DNA of 64,000 nucleotides from NCBI GenBank assembly GCA_964649725.1, contig CAZYTM010000001.1, positions 620,001 to 684,000 on the forward strand. The letters run 5' to 3'. The stretch comes from CAZYTM01 sp964649725 (GTDB lineage Bacteria > Desulfobacterota > Desulfuromonadia > Geobacterales > Geobacteraceae). The notes beneath the pieces are model-generated. The model did not search any database and was not told where the DNA came from. It saw only the letters and a list, made by a program, of their open reading frames with translations. Position 1 is the stretch's first letter. Every line of letters begins with the position of its first letter. Below, piece after piece: positions 1 to 7,992 of the stretch. A program made the position numbers and the translations under genes.

Positions 1-456
1 CAGCATACTTTCCAGGTGCTGACCAAACGAGCCGAGCGTATGGCAGCATTTTTCAAGAATTATTCGCCACCGAAAAATGCCTGGCTGGGGGTGACCGTGG
101 AGGATCAAAAGCACGGCGTGCCCCGTCTGGACTGGCTGCGGAAGGTGCCGGCATACATCCGATTCGCTTCAGTAGAGCCGCTGTTGGAAGACTTGGGCAA
201 GCTGAACCTGAACGGCATTCACTGGGTTATTGTCGGCGGAGAATCAGGGCCAAAGGCCCGGCCGATGCAGCAGGAGTGGGTGCTCAATATCAAGCGCCAA
301 TGCGACGAGCAGCGTTCTGCCTTCTTCTTCAAGCAGTGGGGCGGCTGGGGAGTGGATGGCAAGAAGCGGGCGAAGAAGCAGAATGGACGGTTGTTGCAGG
401 GGAGGACGTGGGATGCGGTGCCGATAGCAGCTACCACCCGCTGTGTGAATGTGTAG
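1..456 (+). CDS. DUF5131 (phage Gp37/Gp68-like) protein, 3' part
   Basis: The reading frame is open from base 1, so the gene begins outside the window and only about 151 C-terminal residues are present. The segment carries the hallmarks of the DUF5131 / phage Gp37-Gp68 family: VLTKRAERM near the start, then WLGVTVEDQ, the RFASVEPLL block, WVIVGGESG and the terminal FFFKQWGGW. The family is found in phages and mobile islands; its biochemical role is not settled, and partner genes of the three-Cys-motif type are often adjacent, but that side lies outside the window. GTG at 16 is an internal codon, not the true start. It borders an AT-rich island, which fits a mobile context. Confidence 0.8.
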   Translation, partial: QHTFQVLTKRAERMAAFFKNYSPPKNAWLGVTVEDQKHGVPRLDWLRKVPAYIRFASVEPLLEDLGKLNLNGIHWVIVGGESGPKARPMQQEWVLNIKRQCDEQRSAFFFKQWGGWGVDGKKRAKKQNGRLLQGRTWDAVPIAATTRCVNV

Positions 457-557
457 ACGCGACCCTTTAGGTATTCCTGCTAGATTATTGATTTTAGATT
501 TCATCAGCATCCATCCTATCCAGCTGCGGTTACAATTTAGGTTTTGATAGAGCTTCA

Positions 558-586
558 TTGACTTTTTGAGTGTTTTTTAATACTGT
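558..586 (+). promoter_or_regulatory. Possible sigma-70 promoter
   Basis: TTGACT (558-563) and TACTGT (581-586) are separated by 17 bases. It would start transcription just before the small ORF at 603, leaving a leader of only about 10 bases. Sequence match only. Confidence 0.3.
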
Positions 587-602
587 TGCGGTGGGCGCAA
601 AT

Positions 603-752
603 ATGAAAACTTCTCTCTTCGATATTTACAGTATCGCATGCAAAACTGTCGGCACCCCCGTCTTTGGCGTTAGCTTCTCCAAGCTGTCGACGTTTGGTCA
701 TCGAGAGAATGTGATTGAGGTAGTGGAGAGGATAAAGAAGAATTTGAAGTGA
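603..752 (+). CDS. Small hypothetical protein (49 aa)
   Basis: ATG at 603 opens a 49-residue frame (starts MKTSLFDIYS, ends VIEVVERIKKNLK) followed at once by a hairpin terminator. The frame extends upstream to 570 without a better start, and the Shine-Dalgarno match is weak (GGTGGG). I do not recognise it. The C-terminal amphipathic basic helix could be the tail of a longer, decayed protein. It sits between the DUF5131 gene and the DGQHR operon in AT-rich DNA. It could be a real small gene, a gene remnant, or noise. Confidence 0.3.
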   Translation: MKTSLFDIYSIACKTVGTPVFGVSFSKLSTFGHRENVIEVVERIKKNLK

Positions 753-758
753 TATTGA

Positions 759-780
759 GGCGGCTGTGAGGCCGCTTTTT
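759..780 (+). terminator. Intrinsic terminator
   Basis: GCGGC (760-764) pairs with GCCGC (771-775) around a TGTGAG loop and is followed by TTTTT. It separates the small ORF at 603 from the DGQHR operon. Confidence 0.6.
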
Positions 781-818
781 AATTGTTTCTATGTATAAGA
801 TTGAAATTATACATATAA

Positions 819-846
819 TTGATATTCCAATTGATTGAGATATAGA
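819..846 (+). promoter_or_regulatory. Candidate promoter of the DGQHR operon
   Basis: TTGATA (819-824) and TATAGA (841-846) are separated by 16 bases, 44 bases before the ATG at 890. The AT-rich surroundings make chance matches likely. Confidence 0.4.
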
Positions 847-889
847 GTTTTGCGTGAAGCTACCTTTAATAGGATAAAGGGAATTAGTT

Positions 890-2407
890 ATGAAAAGTCA
901 GAAAAAGTCAGCTTTCCCTGCGATTAAAGTTAATCAGTGGTTAGAAGAGTGGGATAAGATACCATTTGATCCTAAGTCGCATAAGTCGGAACCCGAAAAA
1001 TTTTTTTATGTATTCTCATTGCCCGCATCATATCTTAAAGCTTTATCTGGCATAAGACGGCGGAGCGCTACTGGCGGGAAACTGCGATCCGATGATCTAG
1101 GGATACAAAGGCGACATGATGAGAATAGATCGGATGAAATACATGAGTTTATTCACTATGGATATCCTTGGTCTGAATTAAGTGATGCTAAAAGAAAATC
1201 TGGCGAGTATAAAGACCTTCTTAAACCGGGGTGGCTACCAACTGCAATTGTTGTGAATATTCTGAAGTCTAATGATGTCAGGGACGATATAAAAGTTAAC
1301 AAAGATGACCTCATTGGAATCACTGCAAAAGAAAATAATATTTTAGTCAACATGCCAGAGAGTTTTACTGGACGCAAATGGGATCCAAAAGCTCTTCATC
1401 CTATAGAAGTGATAGATGGACAGCATCGACTCTGGGCATTTAAAGACGGAAATCATTTTGATGACTATGAACTTCCTGTAGTTGCGTTCCATGGCCTTGA
1501 TGTGAGTTGGCAAGCTTACCTTTTTTGGACTATTAACATCAAACCAAAAAGAATAAATCCTAGCTTAGCGTTTGACTTATATCCTCTTCTTAGGACCGAG
1601 GAATGGCTTGATAATTCACTGGGGCACCCTGTTTACAGAGAATCCAGGGCTCAAGAATTGACGGAAGCACTCTGGGCCCATCCTGTAAGTCCTTGGTACC
1701 AACGTATCAACATGCTCGGTGAATCCGGCGAGAAGATGGTTACCCAAGCAGCATGGATTCGTTCTCTTCTAGCTACATACATAAAGTCTTCAGATGGCCC
1801 CGGCGTGAAAATTGGCGGCCTTTTTGGTGCCCCTGTAACTGGCACGATCGGGATGTTACCTTGGACGAGAGCACAGCAAGCTGCATTTCTAATATTCACA
1901 GGCAATGCTCTGAAGTCTGCATTGAAAAATTGCGATGACGCTTGGGCTAAGGAACTTTTAGGTCGAGGTCGGTTGTTTAAGCCGGAGCCTTACGAAGTTT
2001 TTCATAACAGACAATCACTCATTAATACTGATCAGGGCATCAGAGGTTTTCTTGCTGTAACTAATGATTTATGTTGGGTAAAAGCCACTGAATTAAAGTT
2101 AAAAAACTGGAAGTCTGATGAAAAAGCTGGAGCTACTGACGACAAGGCAGTTACTGCTGCACTTAACTCATTAGAACAAGAACCATTTACGAAGTTTATC
2201 AAAACGATAGCTGAACATTTAAGGCGTTATGATTGGCGTACGTCTTCAGCACCAGGCCTTACAGATGATGACCGTTTGAAAAAAGCCGCCTTTAGAGGAG
2301 GTGGAGGATATAAGGAGCTCAGAATCCAGCTATTGAAGCACCTTGCTTCTAGTGGTGATGAAGTTGGAGCGGCTGCAAAAATAGTTATCAAGATTCTTGG
2401 TGTATAA
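890..2407 (+). CDS. DGQHR-domain (DndB-like) protein
   Basis: A 505-residue protein with the diagnostic DGQHR motif at residues 176-180 (context VIDGQHRLWAF), followed about 30 residues on by FWTINIKPKRINPS, the second conserved block of DndB-like proteins. In Dnd phosphorothioation loci DndB acts as a DNA-binding transcriptional regulator; relatives occur in other DNA-modification loci. No Dnd or Dpd genes are visible here. ATG at 890 is preceded by AAGGGA. The next gene starts 2 bases after the stop and the third overlaps the second by one base, so the three form one operon. Base composition is AT-richer than the bulk of the window, consistent with acquisition. Family assignment is good; the role here (regulator, modification partner or effector) is inferred. 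Confidence 0.8.
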   Translation: MKSQKKSAFPAIKVNQWLEEWDKIPFDPKSHKSEPEKFFYVFSLPASYLKALSGIRRRSATGGKLRSDDLGIQRRHDENRSDEIHEFIHYGYPWSELSDAKRKSGEYKDLLKPGWLPTAIVVNILKSNDVRDDIKVNKDDLIGITAKENNILVNMPESFTGRKWDPKALHPIEVIDGQHRLWAFKDGNHFDDYELPVVAFHGLDVSWQAYLFWTINIKPKRINPSLAFDLYPLLRTEEWLDNSLGHPVYRESRAQELTEALWAHPVSPWYQRINMLGESGEKMVTQAAWIRSLLATYIKSSDGPGVKIGGLFGAPVTGTIGMLPWTRAQQAAFLIFTGNALKSALKNCDDAWAKELLGRGRLFKPEPYEVFHNRQSLINTDQGIRGFLAVTNDLCWVKATELKLKNWKSDEKAGATDDKAVTAALNSLEQEPFTKFIKTIAEHLRRYDWRTSSAPGLTDDDRLKKAAFRGGGGYKELRIQLLKHLASSGDEVGAAAKIVIKILGV

Positions 2408-2409
2408 GC

Positions 2410-3768
2410 ATGGCAAAAAAAGCAATTCTGAACAAGACTGAAAAAGCCAAACTTAGAAAAGCTTCGCCCGTAGCAATCGGTGCTGAGCTTGGCAATATGA
2501 GATCTGTTTTCCGAAGAGGAAAGTGGATTAACAAAAACAATAAGTATAGAGTTAACTGTCTTGATGCGCTTAAGAATGCACTAAATAATCAGCATATTCT
2601 TCAATATATTGCAGCATCGGTACCACTACATTGTTCAGATGGTTGGAATTTCCTGGGAAGGTCTGTCGACAGTATTAAAAACGGTGACCCTTTCATAGCT
2701 TGCCATCTTGCCTATTATGCTGAGTTAAGAGCTGCTATGTCACTTCTTGGATCGCAGGGAATCGGTATTTTCTCATCCGACCATGTGATAATTGATACAC
2801 TTGGTAACTGCTCAAAGATTTCTCCAAGAGGGAATAGGGCGGCATCAGGTACCCATAAATTCGCTTGGGTAGCACTTCAGCATTGGGGAGAACAACAGAG
2901 ATCTGCGGACTTGATTGGCGATATCATTAGGCCCGGTAATTTTCCATTAAAAATCTGGTTATCTGCTTTTTCTACTGGCACTATACAACCTATCGCAGCC
3001 AAGTGGCTAAACACATGGGGACTAGATCTTAAACGCGTATATGAAGATCAGTATCTTCGTAACGACTCTAGTTATAGACCTAACCACATTTCGTTGCTTC
3101 CCAATAGTGATGCAGTAAAGATTTGTGCTTTTATTAGGTCGTTTTGGAGTTGTTTTGAGCCTTCTGGTACTTTCGAATTCAATACGTTAGATAAACACTT
3201 ATTGAGACTCTCACTTGAAGCTCAGTTCCAAGCTTTTACAGGGGACTCACCTGGAGATAATCATGCTGATTTTTTAGCCAGAGTCACTCGAATGCTGGAA
3301 TTGCTTGGCATTACTGGAGTAATGAAATCGAATTATGAGAATTTTTTTGGGAGAATTTCATCACCTACCGATCCTGCAATAATTAATTACTCGAATAAAG
3401 TTGGTTCAATCGAAGACCCAGACTTTCACTTACAAGTATTATCGAGGGCAGCGCTTCTACTTAGATTGGCAAACGGCTCAGTTGCAAAGAGTCTTTCTAG
3501 TAATGGTGTTAATCGGGGGGATTTATCTTTTTGGGCAAATACTCTTGGTGAAGCAAGAGGCTTTTGGCCTTTATCAACTCCGCCAGTTGACTTCAGCGAG
3601 TTATGGGATGATGTCGCCGAAGCATGTGAGGTATTAGAGGATTGGGAGTCAAATGTCGCATCGGGAACTGCTGAAAATTCTATGATTTCATTGTTAAGTT
3701 CAGAAAACATATCAGCTTTAGCTACCGTTGGAGGTTTTGAAAAAATTGCCCTTTGGGGATTCTGTTAA
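2410..3768 (+). CDS. Unrecognised 452-aa protein in DGQHR/methyltransferase operon
   Basis: A 452-residue protein lying 2 bases downstream of the DGQHR gene and overlapping the methyltransferase by one base (TAATG at 3766-3770), so translation is probably coupled. I do not recognise a family. It has a basic N terminus (about residues 1-40), then mostly helical-looking sequence with motifs such as HLAYYAELRAAMSLLGSQG and HKFAWVALQHWGEQ. No signal peptide or membrane segment is apparent, and no standard nuclease, helicase or ATPase motif (Walker A, PD-ExK, HNH, HKD) is visible. Because it sits between two DNA-directed proteins it may be the effector or specificity factor. That is inference from position only. 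Confidence 0.85.
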   Translation: MAKKAILNKTEKAKLRKASPVAIGAELGNMRSVFRRGKWINKNNKYRVNCLDALKNALNNQHILQYIAASVPLHCSDGWNFLGRSVDSIKNGDPFIACHLAYYAELRAAMSLLGSQGIGIFSSDHVIIDTLGNCSKISPRGNRAASGTHKFAWVALQHWGEQQRSADLIGDIIRPGNFPLKIWLSAFSTGTIQPIAAKWLNTWGLDLKRVYEDQYLRNDSSYRPNHISLLPNSDAVKICAFIRSFWSCFEPSGTFEFNTLDKHLLRLSLEAQFQAFTGDSPGDNHADFLARVTRMLELLGITGVMKSNYENFFGRISSPTDPAIINYSNKVGSIEDPDFHLQVLSRAALLLRLANGSVAKSLSSNGVNRGDLSFWANTLGEARGFWPLSTPPVDFSELWDDVAEACEVLEDWESNVASGTAENSMISLLSSENISALATVGGFEKIALWGFC

Positions 3769-4901
3769 TGAAGTATATGGGATCAAAAAAGTCGATGTTG
3801 AAAAATGGTCTTGGAGAACTTCTTCTAGAGGGCGCTAAGACTTCTGAACGATTTGTTGATTTGTTCTGTGGAGGGTGCTCCGTATCGTGGTTTGTTGGCG
3901 AACAAACAATTCTCCCTGTTTTGGCAACGGACATACAAAATTATGCTATCGTTCTTGCAAAATCAGTCCTATTAAGGACCAAGACAATCGATGCAGAACT
4001 GCTTACTGAAGAATGGATATCAAATGCATCATATCACATGGAAAGAAATCCGATCTGTGCAACCCTTCCAAGTCTGGAGCTAGGTGAAGAGCTCGCTAAG
4101 TATGTTTGTACTTCTCGAGTAATCTGTGAACAAAAGAAGTCACGTATTGGCCCAACGTGGGCAGCTTATGGGGGGTATTACTTCAGCCCCTCCCAGGCAC
4201 TTGCGATTGATTATATGATGAAATATCTTCCTCTGGAGGAAGAAGCCCGCTCAGTATGCTGTGCTTCATTACTAATTTCTGCCAGCAAATGTGTTGCGGC
4301 GCCGGGACATACTGCTCAACCCTTCAAGCCTAACGATACTGCAGGTAAGTACCTTCTTGAAGCATGGTCAAGAGATCCTTTTGACGAGGCAAGAATCGCG
4401 TTAAACCATCTGAGTCAACGACATGTGCGCATGCGTGGTGAAGCACATATTGCAGATGCGGTTTCAGAGGCAACAACATTGCGAGAAGGTGATCTGGTTT
4501 TTGTTGATCCGCCCTATTCCGGTGTACAATACAGCCGGTTTTACCACGTGTATGAAACTATTGTTAATGGACAATGCGGTACAGTCTCTGGTACTGGAAG
4601 ATACCCTCTACTATCTTTGCGGCCACAATCTCATTTCAGTAATGTAGGGCAGTCTGGAGCTGCACTACTGCAACTTCTGGAAAACCTAGCAGCATCTAGA
4701 TCTAAAGTAATATTCACATTCCCAAAAGATAAATGTAGTAATGGTCTTTCGGGTGATGATGTGCTTGAAATATCTAAAAAACTTTTTAGGATAGATAAGG
4801 AAATGATTAAAGGTCGGTTCAGTACTCTGGGAGGGAATAATAAGAATCGTGACGCTCGTCAAGGCTCTCAGGAGTTGGTGATAATGATGCACCCAAAATA
4901 A
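3768..4901 (+). CDS. D12-class DNA adenine-N6 methyltransferase
   Basis: A 377-residue protein of the DNA adenine methylase (D12/Dam-like) class. Visible motifs: MKYMGSKKSML at the N terminus (the FxGxK-like AdoMet motif), FVDLFCGGCSVSW (motif I, AdoMet binding), and catalytic DPPY at residues 247-250 within LVFVDPPYSGVQYSRF. I place the start at ATG 3768, which overlaps the previous stop; the frame also opens upstream at TTG 3753. It transfers a methyl group from S-adenosylmethionine to adenine N6 in DNA. No cognate restriction endonuclease is recognisable next to it, so it is either solitary or works with the two upstream genes. A strong terminator follows. Confidence 0.88.
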   Translation: MKYMGSKKSMLKNGLGELLLEGAKTSERFVDLFCGGCSVSWFVGEQTILPVLATDIQNYAIVLAKSVLLRTKTIDAELLTEEWISNASYHMERNPICATLPSLELGEELAKYVCTSRVICEQKKSRIGPTWAAYGGYYFSPSQALAIDYMMKYLPLEEEARSVCCASLLISASKCVAAPGHTAQPFKPNDTAGKYLLEAWSRDPFDEARIALNHLSQRHVRMRGEAHIADAVSEATTLREGDLVFVDPPYSGVQYSRFYHVYETIVNGQCGTVSGTGRYPLLSLRPQSHFSNVGQSGAALLQLLENLAASRSKVIFTFPKDKCSNGLSGDDVLEISKKLFRIDKEMIKGRFSTLGGNNKNRDARQGSQELVIMMHPK

Positions 4902-4911
4902 TTTCACATTA

Positions 4912-4943
4912 CAAAAGAGGCGACCAATCGGTCGCCTCTTTTG
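4912..4943. terminator. Bidirectional intrinsic terminator
   Basis: A perfect 14-bp inverted repeat (arms 4912-4925 and 4930-4943, loop AATC) with A-rich and T-rich outer ends, so it can stop transcription from both convergent genes (methyltransferase and the minus-strand gene at 4979). Confidence 0.9.
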
Positions 4944-4978
4944 CTCTAATCCTTTACTTTTGGTACTTGCCTGCTGCT

Positions 4979-5572
4979 TCATGGTCGTATAGCTCGCATA
5001 ACGCTTTGAATCAAGGCGTCTCTTACTGCCTCAATCTTTGTTGGGTTATCTGCCTCTGGAATTCCATTTGAGTAAACATCGCCAAGCCATTTGTCGTTAA
5101 CAAAGGATCCACGAAGTTCACCGTCGATAGCACGTGCATAACCTTTATCGTGGTGGAATATTCGATTTTGCAGCGTTGGAAAAGTAAAAACTACCGATCC
5201 ACTTCCTATTCGTTTAAGCGTTTGTAGCCCAAGCGTTATTTCCACTCGCCATGCGCCAAAATCATACCCATCTGGACGGTCAATTTCACATGATACAATT
5301 CCCTCCGTTTGACTTAGAAATTCTATTTCTCGACGTATAACATCCTCAAGCCCATCGGGAACAATAAACCAAGTAGCGTAGCCTCGAGACTGCGGATTAC
5401 CTACTCCATTATCAGAATCGGAGCCGTTCCAGCGTACTCCTAAGCAAGGTGAACCTTCCCATTCTCCTTCTGCAGCGCTCCATCCTCCTTGCCTTGGACT
5501 TGAATTGTAAATTACAGATTTTAATTTCCATGATGCCTTTGGTGAGTCAACGGTGCTTGGGTCAACGTACAT
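4979..5572 (-). CDS. Hypothetical protein (197 aa)
   Basis: Minus-strand gene. I start it at the ATG ending at 5572 (protein MYVDPSTVDS...) because GGGAG lies about 10 bases upstream; the frame continues upstream to 5611 without a ribosome site. I do not recognise a family. It is a soluble-looking, acidic and Trp/Gly-rich protein (blocks WNGSDSDNG, RGYATWFIVPDGLE, GAWRVEITLGLQTLKR) with no signal peptide. It converges on the methyltransferase and shares its terminator. AT-richer than the genes from 5928 onward, so probably part of the same island. Confidence 0.7.
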   Translation of the reverse strand: MYVDPSTVDSPKASWKLKSVIYNSSPRQGGWSAAEGEWEGSPCLGVRWNGSDSDNGVGNPQSRGYATWFIVPDGLEDVIRREIEFLSQTEGIVSCEIDRPDGYDFGAWRVEITLGLQTLKRIGSGSVVFTFPTLQNRIFHHDKGYARAIDGELRGSFVNDKWLGDVYSNGIPEADNPTKIEAVRDALIQSVMRAIRP

Positions 5573-5927
5573 AATTAATATCTCCCACAATCTTATTTGC
5601 AGATGCAGCACGTTTACTATCTATCATACGTAGCATAGATGTCAAGAAAGTTTTTTGAAGAATTCCAGGCGCACCATACTTAACTTCGGAATTCCGGGGA
5701 TATAATACAGATTTGTAAGGTGGCCAATCGGCCATCTTTCCTATTTACCACCAAGCTACAACCCTCATTTTTCTCCCCTTATTCGACCTGGCATCATGTT
5801 TGACGACAGGTTGTCAACTTTCTGAATCTGGATAAAATAATATTAGATGCCTCGGAAAAGTTGAAAAAACTGACCGCTCAATAACGACATTATGTCGCAG
5901 GGCGGCTCATCATGAAGGAGAATTGCC
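5573..5927. other. 355-bp gene-free stretch with promoter-like sites
   Basis: No convincing gene. It holds a terminator-like hairpin (5717-5738) and, before the gene at 5928, a candidate promoter: TTGTCA (5811-5816), 16-base spacer, TAAAAT (5833-5838). An inverted repeat TTGAC...GTCAA (5800-5804 and 5813-5817) overlaps the -35 box and could be an operator. The AT-rich island ends and GC-rich DNA begins in this stretch. Confidence 0.4.
5717..5738. terminator. Terminator-like hairpin
   Basis: AAGGTGGCC (5717-5725) pairs with GGCCATCTT (5730-5738) with one G-U pair and an AATC loop. The core matches the stronger terminator at 4912 (same GACC/GGCC-AATC-GG design) but there is no gene directly next to it. 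Confidence 0.4.
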
Positions 5928-6413
5928 ATGACCAAGCCAGCAAAGAACAGGATTTGCCTTTGGTACGACCGCGACGCCGAGGAGGCGGCGCGCTTTTACG
6001 CCAAGACCTTTCCTGATTCATCCGTTGATGCGGTGCACCTCGCACCTGGGGACTATCCATCCGGAAAGAAAGGGGATGTGTTGACAGTCGAGTTTACCGT
6101 GATGGGAATTCCCTGCCTCGGCCTCAATGGCGGACCCGAGGTCAAGCACAACTGGGCATTCTCGTTTCTGGTCGCAACCGTAGACCAGGCCGAAACGGAT
6201 CGTTACTGGAACGCCATCGTCGGCAACGGCGGCGTAGAGAGCGCCTGCGGCTGGTGCCAGGACAAATGGGGCCTCTCCTGGCAGATTACGCCGATCGCCC
6301 TGACGGAAGCGATAAGCGATCCCGATCCCGCTGTTGCAAAGCGCGCGTTCGATGCGATGATGCAGATGAAAAAGATCGACATCGCGGCAATCAAAGCGGC
6401 GCGCCGCGGTTGA
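5928..6413 (+). CDS. VOC-fold PhnB-like protein
   Basis: A 161-residue protein of the PhnB / '3-demethylubiquinone-9 3-methyltransferase-like' branch of the vicinal-oxygen-chelate fold. Typical blocks: CLWYDRDAEEAARFYAKTFPDS at the N terminus, FTVMGIPCLGLNGGP, and CGWCQDKWGLSWQITP, with the C-terminal AKRAFDAMMQMKKIDIAAI helix. The family name is historical; most members have no demonstrated enzymatic activity. AAGGAG precedes the ATG. It lies 59 bases before a RibD-C/DHFR-like gene, a pairing of small 'housecleaning-like' enzymes often found together. Function unknown; fold assignment is confident. Confidence 0.85.
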   Translation: MTKPAKNRICLWYDRDAEEAARFYAKTFPDSSVDAVHLAPGDYPSGKKGDVLTVEFTVMGIPCLGLNGGPEVKHNWAFSFLVATVDQAETDRYWNAIVGNGGVESACGWCQDKWGLSWQITPIALTEAISDPDPAVAKRAFDAMMQMKKIDIAAIKAARRG

Positions 6414-6472
6414 TGGTGCAAGCTTCGAGGCGTGCATGACCAAACGCCTCTTAAAACTACAGGAGTGTTCAG

Positions 6473-7141
6473 ATGAGAAGGCTCATCGCATCTACGTTTG
6501 TGTCACTGGACGGCATCATGCAGGCACCCGGCGGCCCGGAAGAAGACCCGACCGGCGGTTTTACCCTTGGCGGCTGGATGTTCAATTACTCGGACGAAGA
6601 CATGGAGATCTCGGCAGTAGGTTTCGACGGCAAGGATCGAGAAGTGGTGCTCGGCCGCAGGACCTACGATATATTCGAAGCGTACTGGCCATACCAGCCG
6701 GATGACGATCCGATTGCGCGGACTCTCAATGCGGCAAAAAAGCATGTTGCTTCGCGCACATTGACGATGCTCCACTGGAACAACTCGACCCTGCTTCAGG
6801 GTGATGTCGTTTCGGCAATCGCCGCTCTCAAGACCCAACCGGGCCCTGATCTGCAGATCATCGGCAGCGGCAATTTGATTCAAACGCTGCAGGCTGCAGT
6901 ACTGATAGACGAGTACAACGTGTGGACTTTTCCTGTGGTGCTTGGGCGGGGCAAGCGCCTTTTTGGCGAGAGTGCCAGGCCATCCGGGATGCGACTCGTT
7001 CGCTCCCGGATTTCGTCCACTGGCGTTGTGATGAGTACCTATGTACCAGGTGGCGATGTCCGGCCCGGCTCGTTCGCGAGCACCGAGCCGAGCGAGAAGG
7101 AGTTGGCTCGACGCAAAAAGATGGCAAACGGGATGTGGTGA
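6473..7141 (+). CDS. RibD C-terminal / dihydrofolate reductase-like protein
   Basis: A 222-residue protein of the RibD_C / DHFR-like family (COG0262). Visible are the N-terminal ASTFVSLDGIMQAPGG block, LGRRTYDIF (nucleotide-binding helix), IIGSGNLIQTL and FPVVLGRGKRLF. These proteins probably use NADPH to reduce an unidentified substrate; they are not the essential DHFR. The last about 30 residues (from GDVRPGSFASTE) are a polar extension. Preceded by AGGAG at suitable distance. It stands between the PhnB-like gene and an SRPBCC gene, all on the plus strand, and may be cotranscribed with them. Confidence 0.85.
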   Translation: MRRLIASTFVSLDGIMQAPGGPEEDPTGGFTLGGWMFNYSDEDMEISAVGFDGKDREVVLGRRTYDIFEAYWPYQPDDDPIARTLNAAKKHVASRTLTMLHWNNSTLLQGDVVSAIAALKTQPGPDLQIIGSGNLIQTLQAAVLIDEYNVWTFPVVLGRGKRLFGESARPSGMRLVRSRISSTGVVMSTYVPGGDVRPGSFASTEPSEKELARRKKMANGMW

Positions 7142-7184
7142 TGTGAAAAGGAAAAAGAGGACAATAAAAATGGAGGTGATTGAG

Positions 7185-7643
7185 ATGGTAGACATTATTC
7201 ATCGTATTGGGATCAAATCCCCTGTAGCGCAAGTATATGATGCCCTGACATCCCTGGAAGGTCTGGCCAGCTGGTGGACCGAGGAGGTAGCAGGTGACCC
7301 CCGGGTCGGAGGAGAGATAGAATTCAGCTTTCGCAGAAAATCAGGGGAGCTCCTGGGGAGAATGGTTATGGAGGTGCAAGAGCTGGGCGAAAATAAAGAG
7401 GTTCGCTGGCGCTGCATAGAGGGGCCAGAGGAATGGATCGGCACCGACATCACTTTCCAGCTGTCGGAGCAGGAGAACCAGACTATTCTTCTCTTCGGCC
7501 ACAGAAATTGGCGCGAGGCGGTCGAGTTTACCTATCACTGCAGTATGAAGTGGGCCACTTTCCTGTTAAGCCTGCGTGAGTATCTGGAAAGAGGGAGAGG
7601 GAAGCCGTCACCTCATGATCTGAAAATCGATAACTGGAATTGA
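7185..7643 (+). CDS. SRPBCC (AHSA1-like) domain protein
   Basis: A 152-residue START-like lipid/ligand-binding domain protein. The hydrophobic-pocket pattern of the AHSA1 branch is visible: the VAQVYDALTSLEGLASWW helix near the N terminus, GGEIEFSF, VRWRCIEG, TDITFQLSEQENQTIL, and the long C-terminal helix ending LREYLERG. I choose ATG 7185 because GGAGGT (7172-7177) sits 7 bases upstream; the frame is open further upstream but overlaps the previous gene. Ligand unknown. It probably belongs with the PhnB-like and RibD-like genes before it. Confidence 0.85.
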   Translation: MVDIIHRIGIKSPVAQVYDALTSLEGLASWWTEEVAGDPRVGGEIEFSFRRKSGELLGRMVMEVQELGENKEVRWRCIEGPEEWIGTDITFQLSEQENQTILLFGHRNWREAVEFTYHCSMKWATFLLSLREYLERGRGKPSPHDLKIDNWN

Positions 7644-7646
7644 GAT

Positions 7647-7937
7647 TTAGCCGATCTCATCCATCCGCGAGACCACCTTGTCGATGAGCAGATCACCCAC
7701 TGCAGCCGCGTAGCTCCGGAAGTGCTCCGAATCGAGATGCCGCTCAAGAGAGGCGGCATCCGCCCAGTTTTCGTAGAAGATGAAGAGATTCGGGGTGTCA
7801 ATATCCTGGTGCAGGCGGTATTCCAGACAACCCTCTTCGGCCCGGGTGGGGGTGATCATCTTCAGCAACTCCCGTTTGACGACTTCGATCGCCCCGTCCT
7901 GAACAGTTAGCCGGGCAACAACGGTTATCTTCGACAT
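7647..7937 (-). CDS. Antibiotic-biosynthesis-monooxygenase (YgiN-like) protein
   Basis: A 96-residue ABM-family protein (ferredoxin-like fold, usually a dimer) similar to quinol monooxygenase YgiN. The characteristic pieces are ITVVARLTVQDGAIEVVKREL, EEGCLEYRLHQD, NLFIFYENWADAASLERHL and HFRSYAAAV. Such proteins oxidise quinols or related aromatics without a cofactor, but substrates of most are unknown. GAGAAAAT precedes the ATG. It is convergent with the SRPBCC gene, with 3 bases between the stops and no terminator between them. Confidence 0.85.
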   Translation of the reverse strand: MSKITVVARLTVQDGAIEVVKRELLKMITPTRAEEGCLEYRLHQDIDTPNLFIFYENWADAASLERHLDSEHFRSYAAAVGDLLIDKVVSRMDEIG

Positions 7938-7992
7938 ATTTTCTCCTTTCGGTCATCATTTTTGATAATCCGGGGGACCCATACTTAATTCA

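Noticed and set aside
1651..1905. Antisense 84-codon frame within the DGQHR gene
   Set aside because: No start context or domain; shadow of the coding strand.
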